This document shows, piece after piece, positions 23,630 through 29,327 of a DNA stretch of 37,821 nucleotides. Under the pieces are notes generated by a model that worked only from the letters and a program-made list of their open reading frames with translations, was not told where the DNA came from and searched no databases. Numbering within the stretch: position 1 is the stretch's first letter; the number at the start of each line of letters is the position of its first letter. Source of the stretch: a virus. Position numbers and translations under genes: made by a program. The stretch spans positions 1 through 37,821 of the IMG/VR virus record IMGVR_UViG_3300006028_000020; one strand, given 5' to 3'.

Positions 23630-24289
23630 ATGCCCGACAACATCAAGCCCGAACCGCCCGCGCTCTACCTCTGGCAGGATGCCGCGGTGGCGCTGGTCGA
23701 ATACGCATGCGGCTGGTCTGCCGGGCGCAGCAAGGACGACCCCGTCTATCTCGCCGTCGTCGAGCATCGCGACGTGCCACCGTGGCGCGCGCACTACTCG
23801 AGCTGCGGCGACCTCGCACATTGGCTGCTCGAGCGCCTAGGCCTCGACGAGCCCTGGGTGAACCGCGCGGCCCTCGGGCATTACCGAATCGGCGCGAACG
23901 TCGCTTCCCTCGCCGGCTGCCCCATTCATTCGCTGCCGGGCGGCGCGGACTGGCAACCGGACCCCGGTGACATCATCGAAATCTGGAACGCGGCCACGGG
24001 ATCGGACGCGCACGTTTGCGTCGCGCTCGACGGCTCGCTGCCCGGCCGACTGCGCACCGGCAACTACGGCGCGGGCGGCATGTCGGCGGCGGCGGCGCCG
24101 GGCGCGAAGGTCGCGGACAGCCCGCTCGTGCACACGCCGACCGGGTGGATGCTCGGCTCGCGGCATGTGCAGCGCGTCGTGCGGCTTGCCGACGCTATAC
24201 GTCTCACCAAGAAGCCGCCGGACCTGACCGGCGCTGAGGTCACGGGTGAGATCATCGACGCACTGGGCGCGAAATGGAGCGAAGCGTGA
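23630..24289 (+). CDS. Probable endolysin, NlpC/P60- or CHAP-like cysteine peptidase (219 aa)
   Basis: GAAGAGAG precedes the ATG at 23630; an upstream in-frame extension from 23480 is out of phase with the lipoprotein gene and is shadow-like. The catalytic pattern of NlpC/P60/CHAP peptidases is visible. Cys59 starts a helix in YSSCGDLAHWLLERLG, PGDIIEIW lies near residue 112, and His128 sits in SDAHVCVALDG. These enzymes cut peptide bonds in peptidoglycan at lysis. No signal peptide is seen, so export would need a holin. It lies between lipoprotein and coiled-coil/membrane genes, consistent with a lysis cassette. Confidence 0.7.
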   Translation: MPDNIKPEPPALYLWQDAAVALVEYACGWSAGRSKDDPVYLAVVEHRDVPPWRAHYSSCGDLAHWLLERLGLDEPWVNRAALGHYRIGANVASLAGCPIHSLPGGADWQPDPGDIIEIWNAATGSDAHVCVALDGSLPGRLRTGNYGAGGMSAAAAPGAKVADSPLVHTPTGWMLGSRHVQRVVRLADAIRLTKKPPDLTGAEVTGEIIDALGAKWSEA

Positions 24290-24528
24290 CCCGCTGGGAA
24301 AAGCTCTCGCATGTGCTGCTCCGGCTCGTGGACTCGGCGCGGCAGCACACCGGAGCCATTCAGCACATGACGAGCGAATTCGGCCGGATGTGCGACACGC
24401 TCGAACGGATCGAGCACCTGACGGAAGAAATTCATGCCTCCCACCAAAAAGCCAACCGGGAACTCACAGGGCTTGCGACTCGTGTCACGAAGCTCGAACG
24501 GAGGAACGATGGCGACGCGGCCGAGTGA
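24286..24528 (+). CDS. Coiled-coil protein in lysis cassette (80 aa)
   Basis: The GTG at 24286 overlaps the lysin stop (GTGA). The product is almost wholly helical with heptad character (LERIEHLTEEIHASHQKANR, ELTGLATRVTKLERR). It has no hydrophobic membrane segment, unlike a normal inner-membrane spanin. It overlaps the next gene by 20 bases. It might pair with the neighbouring membrane protein as a split spanin-like unit, which is speculative. Confidence 0.6.
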   Translation: MTRWEKLSHVLLRLVDSARQHTGAIQHMTSEFGRMCDTLERIEHLTEEIHASHQKANRELTGLATRVTKLERRNDGDAAE

Positions 24529-24751
24529 GGCGCCGCTGGACGAAGCGGAGCGGCTTGCGCGCGAGCTCGCGGATTACGACGATCGCGACGAGGAAATCAC
24601 CGCGAACGTGCACGTGCACCTCGACTCCAAGCCTGACTCGGAGCCGCCAGTGAAGAAGCAGATCCGCACGGGGCTGGTCGCGATTGGCAGCGGGATCGGG
24701 CTGGCGCTCGTCACCGTCGCGGCGGCGTTGCTTCAGCGGTGCGGGAAGTAG
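24509..24751 (+). CDS. C-terminal-anchored membrane protein, holin-like (80 aa)
   Basis: GGAGG lies 4 bases before the ATG at 24509, a strong binding site that decides the start. The first 50 residues are acidic and charged (DEAERLARELADYDDRDEE). A single membrane segment follows near the end (GLVAIGSGIGLALVTVAAALL) with a short basic tail. The topology suggests a tail-anchored inner-membrane protein. A holin, antiholin or spanin role is possible. It ends the plus-strand late operon and overlaps the convergent minus-strand gene by 41 bases. Confidence 0.6.
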   Translation: MATRPSEAPLDEAERLARELADYDDRDEEITANVHVHLDSKPDSEPPVKKQIRTGLVAIGSGIGLALVTVAAALLQRCGK

Positions 24752-24986
24752 CCGGATTCGTTTTGCACATCGGACAAAGGTCGACCCGCGAGAACGGCTC
24801 CTCCGTGCGAATGAGCTTCCAGCCTGGTGGCGCCTTCCGCGCAAGAATCCACGCCTTCGGGCTACCGTCGCGCTTCACTGCTGACTCAACGATGCCGCAG
24901 CTATTGCAGGTCACGTGCGGTTCGCGCGGAGCGATGGGCAACCCGACTCGCTCGAATCCGGGGCCTATGCCAGCGTGATAGGTCAT
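24711..24986 (-). CDS. Zinc-ribbon-like protein (91 aa)
   Basis: Two Cys pairs, CNSC near residue 27 and CPMC near 71, form a likely zinc ribbon with a helical/strand middle between them. The last gene of the early left operon, it starts 10 bases after bet and runs into the end of the convergent late operon. Small zinc-ribbon proteins are common in phage early regions as DNA- or protein-binding accessory factors. The specific role is unknown. Confidence 0.65.
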   Translation of the reverse strand: MTYHAGIGPGFERVGLPIAPREPHVTCNSCGIVESAVKRDGSPKAWILARKAPPGWKLIRTEEPFSRVDLCPMCKTNPATSRTAEATPPRR

Positions 24987-24996
24987 GGTGCGTCAG

Positions 24997-25959
24997 TCAT
25001 CGGTCGAAATCCTCCGCCGGGTCGCCATCATCCGGCGGGTCAGTGAACGCCGACTCCGCACTCGGCGCCAGCTCCTTCTCGAGCTTCGCGCACTGGCGAT
25101 TGCAGTGCTGCCAGAGCTTGCTCAGCTCCTTGTGCTGCTCCGGCGTGATGGCGCGCGCTTCCTTCGCGGCCTGCACGTCGCGCGTCAGTTGGCTTTGCTT
25201 GCCGGCGCTGCCGAGGATTTCGCGCAGCTGTAGCGCCTTGTCGTAACTGTCGACGACTTGCAGGAACGCCTTCGCTGCTTCCATGCGGCGGAGCAGGTCT
25301 GTTGCTACGTCGGGGTCGAGCGAGTCCGACGGCGGATACCCGTCATCGTGTGGGCTGTGCGGGCCGCGCGTGACATTGTCGGCCTGCCCCATCTCGTCCG
25401 GCGTGTATAGCCCCCCAAGCTCCTCGGGGAAGCCCTTGCGCAGCGCCAAGCTCTCCGCGCATTTCGCCAGCTGGTTCATGGGCATCTCCGACCAGAACCG
25501 CGTCGGGTGCCCCTCCTTGTTGGTCTGCACGAATTCCGCCCAATACGCCGTGCCGACGAACGGGCGCGACACGCCTTTCTTGTAGACCCTGACTTTGGCC
25601 CATTGCGGGAAGCCCTTGTCGTTCAGCGGGCCATACTCGGGCTCGTCCTGCCCATCGTAGCGCCCCGTCTTTTCGGCGATGGCGCGGAAGCCGTCGATGC
25701 CGACTTGCGCGGCCCACACGTCGCGCCGCTTCTGGCCATCCCAGCGCTTCACGAAATGGATCTGCTTCAGCAGCGGATTCAGTCCGCGCGCCTTCGCAAT
25801 CTCCATCAAGAACGCGAACTCGCTCTCGCTCGCGCCGTTCGCGCACATGTCGCGGATGATTTGGGACTGCTCGGGAGTGAACGAGAGCAGAGAGGTCGGG
25901 CGGTCGGGCACGGCGGCAAGGTGCGCGGTGTCGACTTTGGCTAGGGCGCGGTCGCTCAT
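24997..25959 (-). CDS. bet: Phage recombination protein Bet (Redbeta-family single-strand annealing protein), 320 aa
   Basis: The protein anneals complementary single strands during phage recombination. The core is diagnostic. GLNPLLKQIHFVKRWDGQ, then VGIDGFRAIAEKTGRYDGQ, and GHPTRFWSEMPMNQLAKCAE with SLALRKGFPEELGGLYTPDE match the lambda Redbeta/Bet family. The core ends near residue 200. A C-terminal extension of about 110 residues holds a helical part and an acidic tail (DPPDDGDPAEDFDR), as used to contact SSB in this family. The start overlaps the preceding stop (ATGA). No 5'-3' exonuclease partner is found in the window. Confidence 0.92.
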   Translation of the reverse strand: MSDRALAKVDTAHLAAVPDRPTSLLSFTPEQSQIIRDMCANGASESEFAFLMEIAKARGLNPLLKQIHFVKRWDGQKRRDVWAAQVGIDGFRAIAEKTGRYDGQDEPEYGPLNDKGFPQWAKVRVYKKGVSRPFVGTAYWAEFVQTNKEGHPTRFWSEMPMNQLAKCAESLALRKGFPEELGGLYTPDEMGQADNVTRGPHSPHDDGYPPSDSLDPDVATDLLRRMEAAKAFLQVVDSYDKALQLREILGSAGKQSQLTRDVQAAKEARAITPEQHKELSKLWQHCNRQCAKLEKELAPSAESAFTDPPDDGDPAEDFDR

Positions 25960-26177
25960 GGCTTTCCCCCTTCGTACGCCACGAATTCAGGTTCGATCCT
26001 GCCGAGACCATGCGCCTCATCTTCGCTCTCCGGGAACGAATACCGGCAGCTAGTCATGCCCCCGTCAGGCGCGGGAATGTAGCCGTGGCAATGCCGAACC
26101 ATCGGACCCGGGCCAGTGCAGTTTGAGCTTCCGAATTCACGTGACCCGCACTTCGGGCAAACAAAACCGAACGTCAT
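25956..26177 (-). CDS. Small zinc-binding protein (73 aa)
   Basis: CPKC near residue 8, another Cys at 20, and the segments VRHCHGYIP and SCRYSFP suggest a metal-binding fold. It is coupled by 4-base overlaps to both neighbours, directly before bet. Phage genomes often carry such unnamed Cys-rich small proteins in recombination operons. No function can be given. Confidence 0.65.
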   Translation of the reverse strand: MTFGFVCPKCGSREFGSSNCTGPGPMVRHCHGYIPAPDGGMTSCRYSFPESEDEAHGLGRIEPEFVAYEGGKP

Positions 26178-26371
26178 GGCTCATCATCTCCTTCGCGCCA
26201 GATATCCGGCGCAGCTCCAAGTAAAAGCGCCTCTAGCTCGCCGTGGACTCGGTCCAGGTCGGACTCGGTCGGCAGCTCGCGCGGCGGGCGAATCAGCAGG
26301 CTCGCGGCAAGCTGCTCGGCCAGTGAGCGCGGGCGATCGGGCCACGCGGGGCCGGACTTCGCGGCGGTCAT
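26174..26371 (-). CDS. Hypothetical protein (65 aa)
   Basis: I set the start at the ATG at 26371, which overlaps the stop of the 38-residue gene upstream (ATGA); a GTG at 26404 in the same frame is the alternative. The protein has a helical middle (SLAEQLAASLLIRPPREL) and an acidic end (LLLGAAPDIWREGDDEP). No motif is recognised. It belongs to the coupled early left operon. Confidence 0.55.
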   Translation of the reverse strand: MTAAKSGPAWPDRPRSLAEQLAASLLIRPPRELPTESDLDRVHGELEALLLGAAPDIWREGDDEP

Positions 26372-26484
26372 GGCGATGTCACTTCCAGCCACGTGTGCGC
26401 GCACGTCTTGCAGATTGCGAATCGCAACCCGTCAACGTCGGCCCACCGATACCAGATATGCTGGCAGACGAACGGGGCTTTCAC
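26368..26484 (-). CDS. 38-aa Cys/His micro-protein
   Basis: This frame fills the gap between two neighbours and is coupled to both. GTG at 26484 overlaps the upstream stop (GTGA), and its TGA overlaps the downstream ATG. The product has CQHIW near the start and CKTCAHTW near the end, a plausible zinc site, with several Trp residues. Reading the frame by eye gave no stop before the overlap. Small size keeps confidence modest. Confidence 0.5.
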   Translation of the reverse strand: MKAPFVCQHIWYRWADVDGLRFAICKTCAHTWLEVTSP

Positions 26485-26744
26485 TTTCCAGCCTCCGGGA
26501 TTGCGGAGCGAATGCTGAGCAGGTCGCGCTCGATTGCCGCGACGGCGTCCTCACGGGTCGCGTTCAGGGCGATCGTCTTGTTGGCGATGCGTCCCTCACA
26601 TAGTGGGCGCTCGGGGGCGCCCCCATTCTCCGTGATGCTGACGAAGAGAATGCCAAAGCAGCAGCTCCAGCTTCGACGCGGCCCAGTCATCCGCAATATC
26701 GTCTCGACCCCGAGGACGCGCGGCGTAGATTCGGATTCGGTCAC
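26481..26744 (-). CDS. Hypothetical protein (87 aa)
   Basis: The GTG at 26744 overlaps the upstream stop (GTGA), which is preferred to an ATG 14 codons earlier. The protein has a hydrophobic strand region (SCCFGILFVSITENGG) and a helical end (ATREDAVAAIERDLLSIRSAI). No family is recognised; it is part of the early left operon. Confidence 0.55.
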   Translation of the reverse strand: MTESESTPRVLGVETILRMTGPRRSWSCCFGILFVSITENGGAPERPLCEGRIANKTIALNATREDAVAAIERDLLSIRSAIPEAGK

Positions 26745-26959
26745 TTTCCGGCCTCCTCGAGAATACGCAGCACGTGCCCCAAGCACCCGATGATGTAGGT
26801 CATGTCCTCGCCTTCCGTCGTGCCCGCGGCAATCGCGTCATGCGCGCGCTCGCGGGCTGCCGTCGTCCACTGCTTGGCTGACAGCAGCAGCGCGTCGCGC
26901 GTCGGCTTTGGCACGGTCGCTGCGCCGCCCGGGAATGCGAGTCTGATTGGTTGATTCAC
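26741..26959 (-). CDS. Hypothetical protein (72 aa)
   Basis: The ATG overlaps the stop of the upstream zinc-binding gene, and its stop overlaps the next GTG. After a short N-terminal strand it is helical (DALLLSAKQWTTAARERAHD, MTYIIGCLGHVLRILEEAG). No family is recognised. The context in a coupled early operon supports it as a real gene. Confidence 0.55.
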   Translation of the reverse strand: MNQPIRLAFPGGAATVPKPTRDALLLSAKQWTTAARERAHDAIAAGTTEGEDMTYIIGCLGHVLRILEEAGK

Positions 26960-27204
26960 AGGAAAGCTCCTCTCGGCAAAAAGTCACCCGCGTGCTCCGC
27001 GTCCCATCGAGCCCGCGCGCGATCTTCCGCATCCTCGGCATCTACGCCGGCCTGCATGTCGAGCTCGAAAGCAGCGAGTGACCGCTGCTCGGCCGCGTAG
27101 CAGTCCGGACACATCGACTTCAGCCAGGCGTCGGATTGCTTCGCGCCGTGGTCGAATATCGCGCAGCCGCATTCGCAGCAGACGGGCTCGCGGGCGATGG
27201 TCAC
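26956..27204 (-). CDS. Zinc-binding hypothetical protein (82 aa)
   Basis: The GTG at 27204 overlaps the upstream stop, preferred over an earlier ATG at 27252. CCECGC near residue 9, His20 and CPDC near 32 form a likely zinc site. An acidic helical C-terminus follows (VDAEDAEDRARARWDAEHAG). It is one of several small zinc proteins in this operon, and the role is unknown. Confidence 0.6.
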   Translation of the reverse strand: MTIAREPVCCECGCAIFDHGAKQSDAWLKSMCPDCYAAEQRSLAAFELDMQAGVDAEDAEDRARARWDAEHAGDFLPRGAFL

Positions 27205-27692
27205 AGCCCTGCCTCGCGCAGGATTGCGGCGGCTCTTGTGTACGTCTCCCAAGGCGCGCGGTAGCCCGGTGATTCATCGTCCTCCCGGTCGAAGCCATCT
27301 TCGTCGTTTTCTTCTTCATCGCTGACTTCAGGAAGGTTTTCTTTGACTAGTCTCTCTGCGGTCAGCAGCGCAGCGGCGACGCGATCATCGGACAATGCAA
27401 CGTCCAGGATAACCGCCGCATCACAGAAGTCTCCCGTGCGCATTTCATTGATCGCGCGCACACCAGACCAGTCATCTAGATCACTCCAGATAATCTCTTT
27501 GTCGTCACCCATGCCAACCGTCTGAGCCAGAACGGCTCCAGCCATGCAGACGGCGCAGACGCCAGAATTTAGCGGCGAATGCCACTTGCCCATGTCGAGC
27601 CGAAACCGCTCGGGCTGCGCCTCGCACTTCTGCGCATCGCGCACGGCAAGCTCAAGCAGGTCGCTCAGCTTGCTCGGTAGCGCGGTGCTCAC
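27201..27692 (-). CDS. Conserved-type phage protein with MGxWHSP/CxVC motif (163 aa)
   Basis: The segment LDMGKWHSPLNSGVCAVCMAGAVLAQTVG at about residues 33-61 is of a kind I have met in small phage proteins of unknown function: a WH motif followed by a CxVCxAGA helix. The middle is helical. The C-terminal third has a strongly acidic patch (SDEEENDEDGFDREDDE). The GTG start overlaps the preceding stop. An accessory role in early infection is likely; I know no assigned activity. Confidence 0.65.
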   Translation of the reverse strand: MSTALPSKLSDLLELAVRDAQKCEAQPERFRLDMGKWHSPLNSGVCAVCMAGAVLAQTVGMGDDKEIIWSDLDDWSGVRAINEMRTGDFCDAAVILDVALSDDRVAAALLTAERLVKENLPEVSDEEENDEDGFDREDDESPGYRAPWETYTRAAAILREAGL

Positions 27693-27886
27693 CGCGCACC
27701 GACCTTCCGGAACGGCACGACGTTGCTGCTACTGGCGCGGGTCGACGCGAGCGGGCGCGGGCGGAACGCCGCCAGCACGTCGCGGGTGAACGCGTTCGCC
27801 TGCTCGGTCTCGGCGGCGGAACGGGGGGAGTCGGGTACCTCGAGCACCGCGCGAATCGCGAGCACTTCGAGCGTCAGCTGTTTCAT
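27689..27886 (-). CDS. First gene of early left operon, hypothetical (65 aa)
   Basis: The ATG at 27886 sits about 8 bases after the -10-like TAGCTT of the left operator-promoter, so the message may be leaderless or nearly so. The product has a helical N-terminus (KQLTLEVLAIRAVLEV) and a basic, Ser-rich end (RPRPLASTRASSS, FRKVGAR). It is coupled to the next gene by GTGA. Function is unknown. Confidence 0.55.
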   Translation of the reverse strand: MKQLTLEVLAIRAVLEVPDSPRSAAETEQANAFTRDVLAAFRPRPLASTRASSSNVVPFRKVGAR

Positions 27887-27892
27887 ACCCCC

Positions 27893-27929
27893 GAAGCTAT
27901 GTCACCTAGCATCCCATGTCAACTAGCAT
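27893..27929 (-). promoter_or_regulatory. Left early promoter with two operator sites
   Basis: Reading leftward, -35 TTGACA (27922-27917) and -10-like TAGCTT (27899-27894) are 17 bases apart. They lie in a 35-base box (27895-27929) that is the exact reverse complement of the box at 28341-28375. Two 14-base operator units, ATGCTAGTTGACAT (27929-27916) and ATGCTAGGTGACAT (27912-27899), overlap the -35 and -10. Each is an imperfect palindrome with ends ATG...CAT. The repressor encoded next door is the natural ligand. Confidence 0.8.
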
Positions 27930-27941
27930 ACTGACGATTGC

Positions 27942-27966
27942 GAAAAATACCTAGCCGATCGGCCCG
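27942..27966 (-). terminator. Weak candidate terminator after the repressor gene
   Basis: In minus-strand sense, the palindrome GCCGATCGGC (27963-27954) lies just after the repressor stop and is followed by TAGGTATTTTT. The stem is short, so the terminator is uncertain. It lies between the repressor stop and the left promoter, where insulation would be useful. Confidence 0.4.
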
Positions 27967-27969
27967 ATT

Positions 27970-28302
27970 TCAGCCGGTTTTCGACGGTGGCGGCTTGCTC
28001 GAAAGCAGGCGCGGCGTAGATGCCGGAGCGGCCTCGGCGACGCGCGCCACGGGTGCGACAAGTGCATCCAGGGAGACGCCCGCGCCCTGTGCCAGGCGCG
28101 CAATCACGTAGAACGACGCCTCGGGGCTCTTTCCGCCCAGGAGCTTGCTGACGTGCCCCTGCGTCAGGCCGGCGGCATCCGCGAGCGCGGGCTGGCTAAT
28201 CCCCTCTTCGCTCATGTGCTGGCGCAGGCGCTCGATCGCGCGCGCGAGCAGCGGGTCGAGCTGGCGGTTCTTTTTCCCCCGCTTCTGCTGAGAGGCGGTC
28301 AT
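27970..28302 (-). CDS. HTH (XRE-type) phage repressor, CI-like (110 aa)
   Basis: The start was set at the ATG at 28302; upstream in-frame Met codons would extend into the operator box. Residues about 20-85 form an XRE helix-turn-helix: an N-terminal helix, then ISQPALADAAGLTQGHVSKL and LGGKSPEASFYVIARLAQG. A short Pro/Ser-rich tail of about 25 residues follows. There is no S24/LexA-like cleavage domain. The gene lies between two identical operator-promoter boxes that face outward, so it is the likely repressor of both early operons. Its own promoter, in 28303-28340, is weak and may need activation. Confidence 0.8.
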   Translation of the reverse strand: MTASQQKRGKKNRQLDPLLARAIERLRQHMSEEGISQPALADAAGLTQGHVSKLLGGKSPEASFYVIARLAQGAGVSLDALVAPVARVAEAAPASTPRLLSSKPPPSKTG

Positions 28303-28340
28303 TCGTCGAGGCTCACGCTTTTTATGCCGACCGGCAACCG

Positions 28341-28376
28341 ATGCTAGTTGACATGGGATGCTAGGTGACATAGCTT
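28341..28376 (+). promoter_or_regulatory. Right early promoter with two operator sites
   Basis: TTGACA (28348-28353) and TAGCTT (28371-28376) form a promoter with a 17-base spacer. Operator units ATGCTAGTTGACAT (28341-28354) and ATGCTAGGTGACAT (28358-28371), 17 bases apart, overlap both hexamers. The 35-base box 28341-28375 equals the left box in mirror orientation with no mismatch. Expected transcription start is about 28383, five bases before the Cro-like ATG. Confidence 0.8.
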
Positions 28377-28387
28377 TACCACCCAGA

Positions 28388-28615
28388 ATGACGGACAACC
28401 GCGGAGCCGCAGCGCTCAGGCAGTTCCTCGAGTCGACGAAACAAGTTGACCTCGCGGACAAAACGGGCATCTCGCAGTCCCACATCAGCCGCCTGGCCGC
28501 TGGTGAGAAGACTCCGAAGATGCTGGCGGACGCTCGCGCGCTGCTCGAGCACGCGGGCATCGAACTCGATTGGTGGGACCAGCCAGTCGAATCCAGCAAA
28601 GGGGCGGCCGAGTGA
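28388..28615 (+). CDS. Cro-like HTH protein (75 aa)
   Basis: The ATG at 28388 was chosen; an upstream in-frame ATG at 28358 lies in the promoter itself. Residues about 10-45 form an XRE helix-turn-helix (VDLADKTGISQSHISRLAAG and KTPKMLADARALLEH), followed by IELDWWDQPV near residue 58. As the first gene rightward from the switch, opposite the repressor, it occupies the Cro position and probably competes for the same operators to promote lytic growth. The Cro role is inferred from position and fold. Confidence 0.75.
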   Translation: MTDNRGAAALRQFLESTKQVDLADKTGISQSHISRLAAGEKTPKMLADARALLEHAGIELDWWDQPVESSKGAAE

Positions 28616-28645
28616 CAACAGCGAGACCAGCGAGGAGGCTTTGTC

Positions 28646-28933
28646 ATGGCCGCAAAGCGTAGCGCAAAATCGCCACGGGTAGCGGGTCAGGGAATGTCCC
28701 GCCGGTCGAAAGAGCGGCAGATTATTGCTGTTGCACTTTTGCGTGCCGTGTCTGCCGCGAAGGCGACGAACGCTGAGGCGGCGCGATGGCTCGGCATTTC
28801 CGAGCGGACGATGCACGCCTGGTCGCGCCTGCGCACGCCGGTGAATGTCGAAATCGTGCTGGCGTGCCCGCAGTTGCGCGAGCGGTTCCGCGAGGAACTT
28901 TGCGTTCATGACCATGGGGGGGCTGCGAAATGA
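28646..28933 (+). CDS. Small HTH regulator (95 aa)
   Basis: AGGAGG lies nine bases upstream of the ATG, one of the strongest binding sites in the window. After a basic N-terminus, residues about 35-62 form a helix-turn-helix (ATNAEAARWLGISERTMHAW). A helical C-terminus with several His/Cys follows. Its place as the second gene after the Cro-like gene recalls the CII activator of lambda, but the sequence is not clearly homologous. It could activate the repressor or integrase promoters. Confidence 0.6.
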   Translation: MAAKRSAKSPRVAGQGMSRRSKERQIIAVALLRAVSAAKATNAEAARWLGISERTMHAWSRLRTPVNVEIVLACPQLRERFREELCVHDHGGAAK

Positions 28934-29109
28934 CGGATCGCATCGAGAGGTTTCTGGTGCAATCAGAGACCGTCGTAGGCGAATGGCGCGACGCATATTT
29001 GGCAGACGGTACCGTCGCTCTATTTGCCAATGAGCGCGATGCTGAAGGTTTCGTGAACAGGAACGACGACTTCTGTCTGCGCATCGTCGAGCTTTCGGGG
29101 GAGCCATGA
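28930..29109 (+). CDS. Hypothetical protein (59 aa)
   Basis: This frame of 59 codons joins two coupled genes. ATG at 28930 overlaps the HTH gene stop (ATGA), and its TGA overlaps the next ATG (ATGA). The product (MTDRIERFLVQSETVVGEWR at the start) looks like a compact beta/alpha protein with a charged middle (FANERDAEGFVNRNDDF). No family is recognised. Confidence 0.55.
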   Translation: MTDRIERFLVQSETVVGEWRDAYLADGTVALFANERDAEGFVNRNDDFCLRIVELSGEP

Positions 29110-29315
29110 ACCCGAAGCTACGCATCGTGCCGCCCTGCAACAGGTCGCTACCTGCCTGGTCGGTCGCAATCCGCGCGCGTCGACTCGAGCTCGGGCTGAC
29201 GCAGGACGAGGCCGCGCTGCGTTGGAGCGTGGCGCCGCGCACGATTCGCCACTGGGAGGCGGGCACGGGAGACGGACGAATGTTGGCGGCGTTTTTGGGG
29301 CTGAAGGCGGCTTGA
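29106..29315 (+). CDS. Small XRE-type HTH protein (69 aa)
   Basis: The helix-turn-helix occupies residues about 22-52 (RARRLELGLTQDEAALRWSV and APRTIRHWEAG). The chain then ends shortly after, so it is a stand-alone DNA-binding domain. The ATG overlaps the previous stop. Together with its neighbours this is the fourth HTH protein within 1.4 kb of the switch. It could be an antirepressor, a regulator or a decoy, which sequence alone does not settle. Confidence 0.6.
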   Translation: MNPKLRIVPPCNRSLPAWSVAIRARRLELGLTQDEAALRWSVAPRTIRHWEAGTGDGRMLAAFLGLKAA

Positions 29316-29327
29316 AAGGAAATGACG

